A stretch of 64,000 nucleotides of DNA, taken from positions 916,233-980,232 of the forward strand of contig CM057068.1 in assembly GCA_029945375.1 (NCBI GenBank), read 5' to 3'. Numbering within the stretch: position 1 is the stretch's first letter; each line of letters opens with the position of its first letter. A program made the position numbers and the translations under genes. Below, one piece after another: positions 23,173-39,148 of this stretch. The DNA comes from Agaricus subrufescens. Its lineage: Eukaryota; Basidiomycota; Agaricomycetes; Agaricales; Agaricaceae. The notes beneath the pieces were generated by a model, which saw only the letters and a program-made list of their open reading frames with translations, was not told the DNA's origin and ran no database searches.

Positions 23173-26109
23173 ATGGCTGCTGCGAATAGTTATAGTGGTA
23201 GGGTTGACAAACGCGAGTCGGTTGAAGGACTTGATGCGTTGACGAGTGGCAGCTCGTCGTTTTTGCCACCTGCACCGGAGTTGGTGTATACCCCCGCAGT
23301 GCGTTCATTTCAGGTGACTGTTTTTGTGGTTGTAACATGACGTTTGATGATATTATAGCTGGACAACTCGAATGAACGTGCCAAGACTCATTATAAGGAC
23401 GTGACACTGGATATACTTGGTGCTCCTACTCAGGGATTGTTGGAGAATGATTCGAGTAATGAACAGTTTGCGACGTATAGGGATGATAAACGTATGTCTT
23501 TCTCAATCTATTGGTATTGATTAACTTGATATATATATATTGATTCCTTTCGAAAGGGGATCGTGATGATAGGGAGGAAGTTGGATCAAAGTGGCTTCCT
23601 CTGCCTTTGCGATTGTATTTCTGGCTACCACTGGTGATTATATTGGCTTTGGGTGCGATTGGGCTTGAGGTTGCGCTGCATTTTAGTCATGTGAAGCAAG
23701 GTGTGTTTTCGTAAAGCCTGGTAATCGTTTTTTTTTAATGCGAAGACTTGCGTTAGGGTGGCCGACGAATGGCGATATTGGTAATGCGGAGAACGCGTTG
23801 CATTACGCTTATGTGAGCCCTGCTCTGGGGGATTCTGGATTTGCGTGGCTTATGCATTTGTAGACATTACCTCCTGTGATTATGGCAGCGATTGTGAGTA
23901 CTACTCATACTCTTGTTTGAATCCAACATGAATGCAGTCGTTGTTGTTTTCGTTAGCTCGCCGCACTTTGGACGTGGACAGAAATCGAAATCAAAAAGAT
24001 GCAGGTAACGAACAATAAAGTCATCAGGTTCGCTGTCAATTGCTGATTCTGGACATCTTTAGCCCTATGTTGATCTCGTCCACGGTGATTCACCGCCTCA
24101 TCGTAGTCTGCTGTTGGATTACACACGACACAAGTAAGAGTGCCCTAATGTCGTCTAGTTAATCCCTACTGACGCAAAATTTTGTTGCCAGTAACTTCTT
24201 CGTTTGGCTTCGTGCAGCGGCGAATAAACACTATTTGGTCGCTTTGGCTTCGTTGATGGCGTTGCTGTCTTTGACTTTCCAGCCTCTCTCTGCGGCCCTT
24301 TTGAATGTCGAGAATATCTGGTTTACCACGGATGGTGCGTAACTGATATGTATTTTTTTTTTGTTACCGCGAGCCAAATCATTTGTCAGATATCACCGCC
24401 ACTAACAGGTTTCTGCTTGGCTTGAACCAGAATCTTCAGTTCAATGACCTGACTTGTGGGTTATCCCATTTTGTCTGTACTGTCTTGTCGATAGCTGATG
24501 TGATGCCGTAGCTTTCCTGACTGCATCTGGTTTCGCGGGTGCGGCGGTCCTTTATCAGTTAGGGAATCCCCCTTTTGTTAAGGATGGATATACGATTGGT
24601 CAATTCGATGTCAGTGGACTTTTCTTCGCATTAGCACCGCGATAGTCTTGCTGACAGGTTGGTTTGACAGTTACCCAAGTCAGTTACGAACAATGGGACT
24701 GTAATCGCCAATACAACGGCGGTTAGGAGTATTGCGAATTGTGAGCCAGTAAAGGTGGGTTGGTTTTTGTGTCGCGTTGGTTTTTCCTGTCGGGTTTGGC
24801 TGATGGATTCCACTAGGTGGACTTGGTGCAGACACAGACAGGTTGGCAAAACACGGTTGCCTCTGGCAATTGTAGTATTACATTCTTAGTGCAACGTAAC
24901 GCAAGTAACCTTTTTGGTGTGTGCCACAGTACTCCCTCTCGTCTGTATAGACTTTGACATGGCATGTCTCAGGAACGAATTTGCCATTTTGCACCCCCCA
25001 ACCCCCGCAACAATTCAGTCCTGTTGTCTTCTGGTTTTTCACGTCAGTTGTCCAATTTACTATACTCTCCATTGACTTTCATTCAACCGTTTTTGCTCTA
25101 GGTACGAAACTCAGCCTCCTTCAGCGTCCGCTGCTTTCTGCACACCCCAACTTGAGTTATGGGATGTGATGGCCAGCGTTGATATTGCAACAGGAAATGT
25201 GACGGATATCCAGCAACTCCGACCCTTCTCATCGTCTTCCAATTTTTCTTCCCTGGCGGGAAATATCACGGGCGAGCCCCTCAATGGTCGACTCTATAAC
25301 GGTCTTCAATTCGACTTAGACAATCCAGATGCCTTTGTCAACCGTCGGTTGGAGGCACTTCAGCTACAGCTTCCTGCTGCCATGTATCAGGCTGCTTCTC
25401 AGAGCCAGCAAGGATTTGTCGGTAGTTTCGATCAAAACAAGTTCGCGCCTGTTGCGAATCATGTCTATGTAAGTCTTTTGTTCTATGGCGTGTTATCGTA
25501 CTTCGATGTGCTAAGTATACTAGACGACGTATTTGGCATCGGTTGCAAGCACCGTGTATTTCTTACCTCGGGATGAACCTCTTACTGTCCATGTGAAGAC
25601 ATTTAACAAGCGTGTCTTATTGAGGTATGCCACGAACCTATCTAGGTCCCCGATCAGTTTATCCTCATTCAGGTGTCAGTGATACAGCAGTCCATCTATT
25701 GGCAGTGGCGATGTTGCTCCTAGCCGTATTCGGTACTATCATCCAGTTGCTACACCGTTATGATCGCGAGCAATTACAACTGAAACATGAACCTGGGACT
25801 ATTGCATCCGCCGTATCTATCGGAGCGCAGACGGGGATGGGAGCGCTTCTTGCTGGTCAACAGAGAGAAGAAGATATGAATCATATTCTCCGTGGCAAGC
25901 GGTTCAGAATTGACCCGAAAACCATGAAAATTATTATGGAGGGAGAGGACGGGTATGACGTTGCTGCTAGCCCGGCCTTGAGGCGGAAGTCAATCTTTGC
26001 GGCGCTGCAAGCTACGAGACCATGGAGCGCCCGTTACTCGACCCGGTTGCCTAGATTCCCGGTGTCGCCGCGGACACCGGACCCGGTAAACCATAATGAT
26101 GGTCCATGA
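23173..26109 (+). CDS. DUF3433-family multipass membrane protein
   Basis: The reading begins MAAANSYSGRVDKRE at 23173. Conserved family features are the entry WLPLPLRLYFWLPLVIILAL (first membrane helix), AALWTWTEIEIKKMQPYVDL, the helix pair around HYLVALASLMALLSLTFQPL, and the extracellular Cys-containing segment FSPVVFWFFT ... YETQPPSASAAFC. The gene ends with a further helix (VHLLAVAMLLLAVFGTII) and a cytoplasmic tail that includes PGTIASAVSIG. At least twelve short exons are needed. Near 24890-24955 and 25610-25680 the frame is kept only by less typical donors (for example AAGC|GTGTCT to an AG at 25671), so borders there are tentative. Fungal DUF3433 proteins are integral membrane proteins of unknown role, often in the plasma membrane. 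Confidence 0.8.
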
Positions 26110-26662
26110 GTTCGAGATTTCGTCTTTTGTATTGTCTCGGTTCGATTTCCATTCTTTACGTATATCTGTTTTTTTTTCTCTAGTATAAGGGACTGTTACG
26201 ACCTGAGATGGCTCTGTGTAATTATTTATGATCTAATCGACCCTTGCCACTAGCTCGAGTACCCGCGGAAAGCACTAGTGTTGCTGTTGGCTTGTTCCAA
26301 CGCTTTAAGAGGCTGTGATATCAAATCAAGTAAGATTTGAAAAACTACTGAGATATCTGTGCAACTAGAGGCTGAAATAACTGATGTATCAGAAAAAACG
26401 GCTTTTCGATCTGTCATAACAGAAGAGCTGACTTGATGTTAGTTCAATAAATAACTTGATTGTGAACTATTTATTTTACACAAAAAGTCCATTTACTAAA
26501 GATGAAAAACGTTACTGATTATCGATAACCTATTGGCTTTCCAGCCTTATTTAATTTTTTTTTTTTCCTGTTTTTGGAATTTTCATGATGTTATACAACT
26601 TTATGTTGCCCATTCTCAAAAACATCGGTTCCAGCCGGCCAAAAAACTGGATAGTCACTTTG
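26110..26662. other. Convergent 3' region
   Basis: About 550 bp between the ends of the DUF3433 gene (+) and the desaturase (-), AT-rich. No coding sequence recognised; it should carry both transcription ends. Confidence 0.45.
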
Positions 26663-28665
26663 TCATTCTTGCAGAGCGTCTTTGGCAACTGTCCTAGCAG
26701 CATTACCGTTCTTATCCTTGTAAAAAATAATGTCATCGTCTTCTTCCACAAATAGACATTGGGTGAATGAGCGCCACAATGCGTAGAAGGAAGGCTAATC
26801 ATGCGTAAGATTTGAGTGTATTTTGGAGGGTTAAATTGACTCACGGTTGAATCATAATTGTAATCTTCCTTTAAAACTGATCGGAGAATTTCCGTAATTT
26901 GAGGTCCATTGACTGTATTGACCAGAGTGAGTTGACTAGTGATAGCCTGATAGATCAAGCTTACAGAAGGGTGCCGAAAGGAAGAAGTCTGTAAGGTAGT
27001 AAGTGAGTTTAGCTTTTGAGGGTGAGTAAGTTTACTAACGATGAGCGACGTGATCGTGGCTAATATTATGGAAGAAGAATCGGCCAGCCCAGCCCATCAA
27101 GGGTCGGTCTACGGTAGCAGCGGCCCCCCTCAAGAAGGTCCAGGCATTCTTACGGTAGTGGGGAATCGTGGGGTCAGAGTGATGCAAGAAAGTGAACATT
27201 ACTGCGGAATAGTTAGGTAATGAAACATAAGGCTTGCGGAAGTAACTTACCAATCCTGTGTGTTGTTAAGCTGAATGATCATAGTGATGGCGGGATAACA
27301 GTCATGATACTCACCAATGGTTCAAAAACTTTTCGACGTGTGTCAGCCGCTTAATCGATTTGAATGATAACGGAACTCACACAATAGGGAATAAGATAAT
27401 ACCTCCAAACAAAGCCCCATCCAAGACGGTATAGTATGGAGAACATGACAGCGAGAGAGACGTTTGAAATGATGATCGAATTGCCTGAGATGAATGAGAA
27501 CACGTAACATGTAAAAGGCGGCGATAGTCTCACGATGATGAGGTTTGAATAGCGTCGAGCGCGGATTGAAATGGCTCGTTCCTGGAGGGTGTGAAACACC
27601 TCCCATGATATTAGTGCTGGAAGAATATCAGCGTAGGCCAGGAGTTGGCACTGAAGTATACACTTGCCTTAGATATAAACCCCAACCACTGTGGCCGCGA
27701 TATCAGTTTTCGGTCAAATGAGAAACACAGTCGGCAAACGCACAAGAATTGCTGTATGAGAAGACGGTATACAGTCACGATGGGAGTTTCTTCAAAGGCT
27801 TCACTATAGTCAATTTTTGTTGCTTTTTTCTGCTCGGGAAGATTATAGGTAGAGCGGGTATACGGAACATAGTTTTCATCTCTCTCCATTGAAGCGGTGG
27901 CTTTCTAACTCGAATTTGTCAGCACATCAGGCAATTGTATAAGAGTCGAAGGTGCTTTACGTGGTGTGCGTGGTGACTCGCTCGCCAAGAAAAGAAGGGA
28001 ATGAGCAAAAACTTGTATATCATCGGTAATTGTGATAGGTTGGAGAACAAAGGACGCACTGTATGGAGAAGCAAACCAACAAAGTTGTTGAGAGACTTGT
28101 GTTTGAACAAGGAGCCATGTCCGGCATCGTGACCTATGGCAGTGTTTTAGATAGGAGCGTCCAGGGGGAGCGAGGAAAAAGGGCGATCGACGGTGTTGAC
28201 TGACCTAAACTGAAGATACCTGCAAATACCATACCCTGAGCAACCCAATAGATCACCCAGAGGCAAGCGCGGAGGATGGTCTTCAAAGCTGCAGAAGTGA
28301 CGAAGCCCCAGTAGTTGTGTGCATCCCAGGCAGAAAAGGACGAGGCAATGGTGTAAAAGACAGCAGCGAACATGATGTCCCGACTGACAAAGAGGAGCCC
28401 TCGTAGGGGTTGCGCTGGAACATTGATCCAGTATTGAAGGAGAAGAGGACCAAAGTACTACGTACGCCGAAGTAAGTGTTTTGGGACGGCGTCATGAATT
28501 TCCTTCAGAGTTGTCTTGGGAGGCCTAAATGGTCGCTCACGCCTGGTTCGGCATTGGTGTGAGAGGTAGTTCTGAGCGTAGAAAAACGTCGAGGGCTGAC
28601 CTAGCCTTGTACTCTTGACTATCTGTAAAATACATGTGAGAGGATAAACAGCGTCGTGACGACAT
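26663..28665 (-). CDS. Delta-12-type (omega-6) fatty acid desaturase
   Basis: ER membrane di-iron enzyme that would introduce the second double bond of linoleate. All three histidine boxes are present: GHDAGHG (box 1, near 28120), SWRASHHAHHVK (box 2, near 27970) and HNISHDHVAHH (box 3, near 27060-27040). Other matches are PPKTTLKEIHDAVPKHLL, MERDENYVPYTRS, GVSHPPGTSHFNP, TFLHHSDPTIPHYRKNAWTF and GAAATVDRPLMGWAGRFF. The C-terminus is PSFYALWRSFTQCLFVEEDD to the stop at 26663. About ten exons. The ATG is at 28665 or, ten codons in, at 28635. Box 1 reads HDAGH where the FAD2-like form is usually HECGH, so its exact regioselectivity is uncertain. No damage seen. Confidence 0.88.
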
Positions 28666-29104
28666 TAACCGGTGAAGCTGAGTGACTGATGTGACAACGT
28701 CGGCTAGGCAAAAACGGATAAAGTAATGGAAGATTACCGCTTCTTTGATTCTTTGATTCTGAAGATTATCAGATCAAGGGAGTTCCGACAGTGATCGGTG
28801 AGCAGTTCCCCGCCCGGCAAACCCTGCACATACGTTTTCTCTCTACTTCCCCCCCGAGCAAATCACAGTTATAGCACCGCATTTTATGGCCAATCGAGGA
28901 CTTTGACCCTTTAGGGGGACTACTACTTATAGTCCGAAACTCTTACCGCACGACCAAAAAAAGAATAGTGACTGATGTGACAGGGGCAAAAATAGAAATA
29001 AGCCTTCCAAAGTTGCGGGTTTGCATTTTTCATCTCACGCACCGACTCTTCACGACGCAGGCCAGCCTCGTCCCCCACTCTCTTTTGCCAACAGCCTATC
29101 ACCC
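28666..29104. promoter_or_regulatory. 439-bp divergent promoter region
   Basis: Lies between the desaturase start (-) and the GPI-type protein start (+). It contains two abutting copies of TTCTTTGATTC near 28742 and an AT-rich core. No defined element could be named. Confidence 0.4.
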
Positions 29105-30625
29105 ATGCCTGCGAAATTCGTTCTCGCTTCCCTCCTCCTTGCCTCCCTCTCCTCCGTGGTCTCCGCCGCCTCGTCCTGCATCGCTTCCGACGCCAACTGG
29201 AACCTTTTGGCCTTCGGTTTCAACGGCAAAGACTACAATGCTGGTACCCAGGACTCCTGGGCTAAAGGTCGGCTAAATATAATTCTCTCACTTCTATCTC
29301 CTGTTTCATGCTTGTCTTCAGGGACTGCGACAGATATCACAACAACTCAAGGCCGACCGTGAGTAGCTGCCTCGCTGTCTGGACTGTGCCGTCTTTTATC
29401 CCACCTAACGTTCAATTTATTTTAGCCCCTTCGATGGAACTAACGTCACCTGCTACCTCTCACAAGTAAGCCCACCACTTATACACACAGGTCATGTAAT
29501 TGACATTCAATTTGGCACCGGCAGTTCACAAATGCCGTATACTTCATAGGAGCTGATGCTTCTAACCCGGGCAATATCCATATCTACGATGCCACTGCTA
29601 AATCATGGTCAACACAATCTGTGCAGAAGAGCTCTTTCGATCCATCTAATTTTGCTGCTATCCTTGACCACGATACCAACGTATTCTGTACGCACTTCTC
29701 TGGCCTTGGCGACCTGTTCTAATTCAACATTCAGACGCATACTCCGCGGGAGAGCTTTTTTCTCTTGACATGGAGCTTCTGAAGGCGGCCAGCGGTAGCC
29801 CAAAACAATGGAATGACGTTCAGAAAGTCGATTGGGATACTTCCAACTATCAACCCACTATGGCGCTGGCGCAAAACCACATCCACTTCATTGGTGTTCC
29901 AGGCGTAAAGGAGGGAAATGTCAGGATTTTTGTCATTCATTGTGTGTTGCCGTTCATCTGTTCCTTGTGCCTTGAACGATCTGATGCTTTTCTAGTCTCA
30001 TACTTGCAACCTGAACCACAGCCGTTTGGTAGTTTCCCAAACATGCCGGGTAAAACCGCCTCCATCTTCAAGGATCAAGGTGTCAGTCACCAGCAGATTA
30101 TTTTTTGTGCATGCTCCTGACCGGCCACCACCAGGTTCAAACACAATTTGTCTATGTTCCTAATGACGGTTCAGCTACCTATGTACTTGACGTTTCGGTA
30201 AGATGGTTTCACCATGCCCCAACAAAACAGGGCTCTCATTATGTCTACAGAGCAACACCACGCAGACATTGAAGGCACCCACGAACAAGGATGCCCAAGC
30301 AACCTATTATGCCACTACGTCTGCCATCGTCCAGCTGTCGTCGTCCGGCTCCGTTTCCTATCTTCCAATCGATGCAACCAACGAAGGTGCGAATTCTAAT
30401 GTCAATTGGGCGGCTGTGAGCAATTTGCCGGTGGCGACACCAGCCAGCGCCCACCCTTCCGGCACTGGCTCTGCGTCTGGCTCTGTTTCTGGTACGGCAA
30501 CCCCCGGGGCTCAAACAACTGGTTCGGCTTCGGACGGTACAAAAGGTAATGGTGCGGTGGTTCTGAATGTTGGACGCTGGATGTGGAGCGCTGTTGCCCT
30601 CATGGTCGGGGCAGCGCTTTTCTAA
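29105..30625 (+). CDS. Secreted, probably GPI-anchored cell-surface protein
   Basis: It starts MPAKFVLASLLLASLSSVVS, a clear signal peptide with cleavage likely after the Ala residues that follow. The body (GFNGKDYNAGTQDSWAKG, PFDGTNVTCYLSQ, IHIYDATAKSWSTQS, DHDTNVFYAYSAGELFSLDM, QPEPQPFGSFPNMPGKTASI) resembles the beta-propeller-like fungal cell-surface proteins, with N-glycosylation sites (NVT, NTT). The C-terminus is a Ser/Thr/Gly/Ala-rich linker followed by GNGAVVLNVGRWMW and a short hydrophobic end (SAVALMVGAALF), the pattern of a GPI-attachment signal. About eight exons with 50-60 bp introns. A wall or plasma-membrane location is inferred; substrate or ligand unknown. Confidence 0.78.
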
Positions 30626-30842
30626 AATTTGAGCGGATTTTTGTCGTATATACCTTTCGATGGACTGCCTAATGGATTTTTTGGATTTGGATTGCGCTTT
30701 ACCACGTGACCCTGATTGTTGATCGTCGGATCGAGCGCGTTTGAAACTCCGCCCCGCCAGATCTGCCCGACTCCCTCCCGCTCATCCACCGACTTTCTCC
30801 CTGTTATTTATTCCTCGGCTGTTTACCTTCTATTCATTCACG

Positions 30843-31380
30843 ATGTCGGAAATGCTGGGGGCCGCGAACAACTTGTACCAGGAAGACTGGGACAAGTCCC
30901 TTCCGTCTGAGGACGACACCCCCTCTCAAAAAACTCTACAGTCACCCTCGCCTAATCCTTCAACGCCCAGGAATTCTGTAGCTTTTCCTGCGGTGGAAGG
31001 GCAAGACACAAGCATACTGTCTGAAAATATAGTAGAGAGACGTATAAACGCGAACGGACCGGGGAAACGGACTCTGAGCGATTTGCTCAAGTTACATGCG
31101 GAAAAGGGAACAGATTGTCGGCTGAGTGCAGAGGAGGCTTCGCGTCTAGGTGATGTGTTGGGTCAATGGGTAAGGTTTGACCCCTTGACTTTGTGTTCAG
31201 TTGTTGACTCTATTACTCCAGATTAACGCGTCTTCGTCTCCGTATGAAGGAGAGGACGACTTTTTCAAATCACAAGATGATATTGGCTTGCCTCCAAAGC
31301 GCGGGTTGGCCAGTGGAGGCCGTCCGCGCGGCTTCAGTGAACGCACTACTTCGCGGCAACCCAGTGCAACGGCATCATGA
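30843..31380 (+). CDS. Small acidic conserved protein (161 aa)
   Basis: Exons 30843-31169 and 31222-31380 (52-bp intron) sum to 162 codons. The protein begins MSEMLGAANNLYQEDWDKSL and has a Ser/Pro-rich stretch. A likely folded segment follows, KRTLSDLLKLHAEKGTDCRL then SAEEASRLGDVLGQW, continuing across the intron as INASSSPYEGEDDFF. The tail is basic and Ser-rich (GRPRGFSERTTSRQ). The helical block around the splice site looks conserved in basidiomycetes, but I know no function. Start chosen at the first ATG of the frame. Confidence 0.75.
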
Positions 31381-31656
31381 TATGTAACTGTTTGATACTT
31401 TTCTTTCGGCTGTGCTTATTATCTTTATTTGCTCCCGTTGTTTCTGATTCTACGACTGGAGACGATATTTTACGACATTTTATGACTATCACGACTTTTT
31501 GACGATTAGACTTGATTATTATCTGTACCTTTATAATATCTCCCTATGCTCGTAGTTTATTTATTCAGGGTTTGTTACACAGCCGCTGATGGGTATTTGA
31601 GACTTGAGTTTGAAAGTTGAAAACGGATCTAATCAGCGTTTTCTTCGACTGCAGTC

Positions 31657-34571
<2,915 letters not shown>

Positions 34572-34749
34572 TAATGCTTCCTTAGTGTTGTCGCCAATCT
34601 AGCGTACATTCGTGTATTGATACTGGGTTGAGATATGGGACGCGACGCGACGCGTATATTTAATATAGGACGGGTCCATCACATGATTTGGAGTTCAAGG
34701 CTGCTCATTGACATAAACTTGGGTTGGACGCAACCACGACCTCAGTAAG

Positions 34750-37700
34750 ATGTACGCCAAAGAACGCGCTGCTGCTAACGACGCAGGTGTGTTACAAAAC
34801 GCTCTTCGCTCCTTGAAGCTCGATTTTTAACCGAGCATATGCTCAGATCAAACTGCCGACATTGGGTTTCTCGACTATTTTAACGGACTGCCCAATAAGT
34901 CTCCAGAAACTGGTACACTACGACTGTTTCACCGTTCAAATGGCGGAGACTCGTTCTACTGTGCATATGGGCCAGATGCCGTCTTTGTCGCGCAACAAGT
35001 TTTCCATACCAGATCCGTGATCAAGTACCTTGGTGCTGGAGCGCGCAGGCTGGAAAGCGTAATCCTGAAAGTTTCGGTGGCACAGATGCTCCTTAGAGAG
35101 GCTCTTACTTCGAAGCAACTTCGCGTGGAGATTTATGAGTCCGAGAGTGGGCACGGCAAGAAAGGCACGACGTTCAAGTTAGACAAAGAGGTATGTCATT
35201 GACTGGTTTATAACGCGTAATATATCAAGCTGAACCTGTCCAGGCTTCTCCTGGAAACCTTCAAGCAGTTGAGGACTTACTGTTTGTCAATTCTGATATC
35301 CTCTCCGCCCCCGTCGTGATGGCTATCCAATTGGCAAATGTTCCCGTTTCCGCCACCGGAGCGAAGTCGAGCCATAAGGCGGTTGGTATAGCGTTTGCGG
35401 ATACTAGTGTTCGTGAGCTCGGCGTTGCAGATTTCATCGACAACGATATTTTTTCCAACACGGAGGTTAGTGAGGCCTTCACACAATATCATCTCGTCTC
35501 CTGAGAATACTTTTAGTCTTTGATAATTCAACTTTCGGTGAAGGAGGCCATCGTTCCAACCGGGTCGTCTACCGGGACAACAGAACGTGATATAGACCTC
35601 AATAAAGTCAAAGGTGTGCTTGAGCGTTGTGGAGTGGTTATTACCGAACGCAAGCCCAGTAAGTTATATGCGACCTCAAATCTATCCTGGGTGTAACGTT
35701 AATCATCCGTTCCAGGCGAATTCAGATCGAAGAATATTGCCGATGATTTACCCCGGCTTCTGCAGTCCCAGTCCCCTGTGTCGACTGCTGATGCTTCTGC
35801 AATTATACGTGAGTTTTGTAGTCTCCAGAGTCGTCAAATTTTCAAATCTTGTGGTTAGCCCAACTGTCACTTCCGACCGCTCCTGCAGCGCTCTCGGCTT
35901 TGGTCCAATACTTATCACTTCTCTCTGATGACTCCAACCTTGGATCTTACAAGCTACGAACCCATGACTTGTCACAATATATGAAGCTTGATGCGAGTGC
36001 CTTAAGAGCCCTCAATTTGACTGAGAATTCGGGAACTGTGGTATGTCGGTTACTCATCTCAACTTTCCATATTCTTAAATCATTATTAGGGCTTGGCAAG
36101 CAGGAACACGACTCTCCTCGGCTTGCTCAATAAGTGCAAGACATCCCAAGGTACACGCTTATTGGGTACCTGGATCAAACAACCTCTGGTAAACTTACAC
36201 GAAATTCGTACGTAACTTGTAAGATTCTTTATTTGTTACTGGTTACTCAAGACCAAGCTACCACAGGGAAGCGACTGAAGCTTGTGGAAATATTCACAAA
36301 TGAGAGCACTACTCGGCGGATTTTGCAGGCAGGAATAGAATTCTTGTTTGAGGCCGCGTTGAATCTGACAAGTCAATAGGATGAATATTTGAAAGTAATG
36401 CCGGACCTTCAACGTCTTGGTAAACGCTTCAAAAGAGGGAATGCCTCCCTAGAAGACGTGGTACGGGTCTATCAGGTTGTTCTAAAGGTGTGCCTTGTGT
36501 CTATCTCCACGAATTCTCTCTGACTTGTCCCAGTTACCCGGCATGATAACATCTCTGGAAGCCGTCCAATCGGTTGGCCAGGATTATCAAGATGCGATCG
36601 ATGAAGCATACCTTTCGTCTCTAAAGGTTCGTAGTAGTAATGTACAATTCTTGCCAAATGATTCACGTCACCGGACAGGAACATGATTCTCATCTCAGGA
36701 AATACAGTGAGATGGTTGAGGCGACTCTTGATCTTGACGAGCTAGACAACCACAACTACGTGATCAAACCTGATTATGACGAGCGACTTCAACAACTAGC
36801 AGAGAGACTCAACAAAGTCAGGGATGGGTTAGACTCTGAACATGCTGTGGTAGGCGACGATCTGAATATGGAGCTCGACAAGAAACTACACCTAGAAAAT
36901 AACCAAGTTTACGGTTATTGTTTTAGGCTGACAAAGACAGTAAGTTGGTTTCTAAACCCACCCACAAGATTTGTGTTTGACTGCGATTCACAGGATGCGA
37001 AAGGACTTTCGAAAAAGTTTATTGAATTGGGCACGAACAAGAGTGGTGTTTACTTCACCACAAAGACGCTGAAGAATCTTGCAGAAGAATACAAAGATCT
37101 CACCCAGAATTATGCTCGAACCCAAAGTGGGCTGGTCAAAGAAGTAGTCAATATTGCAGGTATGCTATAACCTTCATCAGGTTGTCGAAATTGACTTGAT
37201 TTTGTAATTTAGCGACGTATGCTCCTGTGTTGGAGACTCTAGACAGCGTCATTTCTCACATGGATGTGGTTCTGAGGTGGGTCATCCGTTCTGGAATGTT
37301 GAATGCTGACCGATGTGCTATGCTGCTTAGTTTCGCCCATGTTTCCGTGAGTGCACCGATTCCATACGTTAAGCCGACGCTTCTCGATAAAGGTTTTTCC
37401 GCTCTTTTCGTGGCTAAGCTCATCTTCTCTCTAACTGCTTTCAAGGCTCCGGAAATCTCGTCCTCAGAGAAGCAAGACATCCCTGTCTCGAGGTCCAGGA
37501 TGAAATCAATTTCATTCCGAACGATATAGAAATGGTCAAAGGTACTTGTTTTTCACGAGGAAAAATTTAGGTCGGTCAGCTCATCTAGATACAGACAAGA
37601 GCGAATTCCAGATCATTAGTGAGTAAACATATGTAGGGCTATTTTCATAGCTCTGATGATGGAGCTAACAGCGGGACCTAATATGGGAGGGAAATCGACG

Positions 37701-38850
37701 TACATTCGGCAGGTACTTTTTTGGGCGCACCTTTATTTTCATGCCAGTGATCCATAACTTCCGCAGGTCGGGGTCATTGCTTTAATGGCACAAATCGGAT
37801 GTTTTGTTCCCTGCGAGGAAGCGCAGCTACCGGTCTTCGATTCTATCTTGTGTAGGGTCGGCGCAGGTGACAGCCAACTTAAAGGTGTTTCTACATTCAT
37901 GGCAGAAATGTTGGAGACAGCAACGATTTTGCGTGTATGTCTGGCTTGTTTGCTTCCAGTGTATCAGCTAAAGTTTGTAGTCTGCGACTCAAGATTCTTT
38001 GATCATCATAGATGAACTAGGTCGAGGTAAATCTTCAGATTTGTTTCGATACAAGTGTCTAAGGCTGACTACTTTTAGGTACCTCGACGTACGATGGTTT
38101 CGGCCTGGCCTGGGCCATTTCTGAGTAAGTGTTTGTAACAACGAGATGTCATTACACTTAACATTTTGTGGTCTAGGCATATTGCAACCAAAATTCATGC
38201 CTTCTGCTTATTTGCCACGCATTTTCATGAACTAACTGCTTTGGACCAACAGTTCTCCCATGTAAGGAATCTGCACGTTGTTGCCCATGTAATGCAGAGT
38301 GAGAGTGATATCCGTGATCGTGATATAACTCTATTATACAAGGTTGAGCCCGGTAAGCTCATATATCTATATCACTTGGTCAGTAAAAAATCTTATTGTC
38401 CTACACTAGGGATCTGTGATCAGAGCTTTGGTATTCATGTTGCAGAGCTAGCAAACTTTCCTGTGAATGTGGTCAAGGTTTGTTTTTTTGTATCCTTTCC
38501 ATGCTAGTACTTCTACTTATCCGTTTTAGCTTGCAAAATGTAAAGCAGAAGAATTAGAAGACTTCACTGGAGGTAAGTTTGAACTACATAAAGTTTGATA
38601 ACCTTCTCAATAGTTTCAAGAAAAAAAACCAAATAGCGGAATATCCCAAACAGCCATTATTGATGGTGTTAAGATAATGGAAGAGATTTTACTTAAATGG
38701 AATTCTCAGGAAGATGGTGAGGATGTTGTTATGTCCGAGGCTGAGCTTTCAACAAGCAGCCAGTTGGATAGTCTGCAAAAGCTGTTGGAGGTTCATCAAG
38801 CTGGTATTGAAGGAAATCCATGGTTGCAGTCTGTTTTAACTTTACTTTAA
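34750..38850 (+). CDS. MSH2: DNA mismatch repair ATPase MSH2
   Basis: MutS-homologue subunit common to MutS-alpha and MutS-beta, recognising mismatches in the nucleus. Exon 1 is short ([13 protein letters not shown]). Mismatch-binding domain: [20 protein letters not shown] and later blocks. Lever/clamp: [74 protein letters not shown]. ATPase: Walker [14 protein letters not shown] (near 37680), Walker [16 protein letters not shown] (near 38010-38095), then [20 protein letters not shown] and [13 protein letters not shown]. It ends [15 protein letters not shown] and stop at 38848-38850. About twenty exons. One intron begins CAG|GCAGGA after RRILQ (36330) and is best read as GC-AG. All catalytic motifs are intact. 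A CACTA element begins 51 bp after the stop, within the likely 3' untranslated region. Confidence 0.95.
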
Positions 38851-38901
38851 TGGTCTAGTAGAAATACTTTGAGAATTAATTTAAAAACCTTAGGAATGTT
38901 A

Positions 38902-38970
38902 CACGGCAGGCAAGGGGCTGTCAAGTTTGGGCAGTCAAATGGGCAGTCAAATGGGCTGTCAAGTGACACC
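38902..38970 (+). repeat. Left terminal inverted repeat of the CACTA element
   Basis: Matches the reverse complement of about 45409-45477 with few mismatches. Internal motif GTCAAATGGGC[A/T]G occurs twice. Confidence 0.9.
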
Positions 38971-39148
38971 CCCTTGCTTGCAAATAATTGATCTGATCAT
39001 TTGTTGTTCAAGTATCTATAATTAGGCAGCATTACTGCAATAATAATTATAATAATAAATGTGCATGGTCCCAATGATGCCTCCTATTAGATTATTGTTG
39101 ATAAACCTTGTGGTCAGTGTTTGCTCTGCCTTGACACCTGCTGGAACC

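Noticed and set aside
24878..25072. Minus-strand frame with CCGGWG
   Set aside because: Antisense of a DUF3433 exon whose plus-strand reading (FSPVVFWFFT) matches the family.
31381..31656. Possible gene between the 161-aa protein and TRM4
   Set aside because: AT-rich, no open frame of note and no recognisable motif; terminator and promoter sequence is sufficient.
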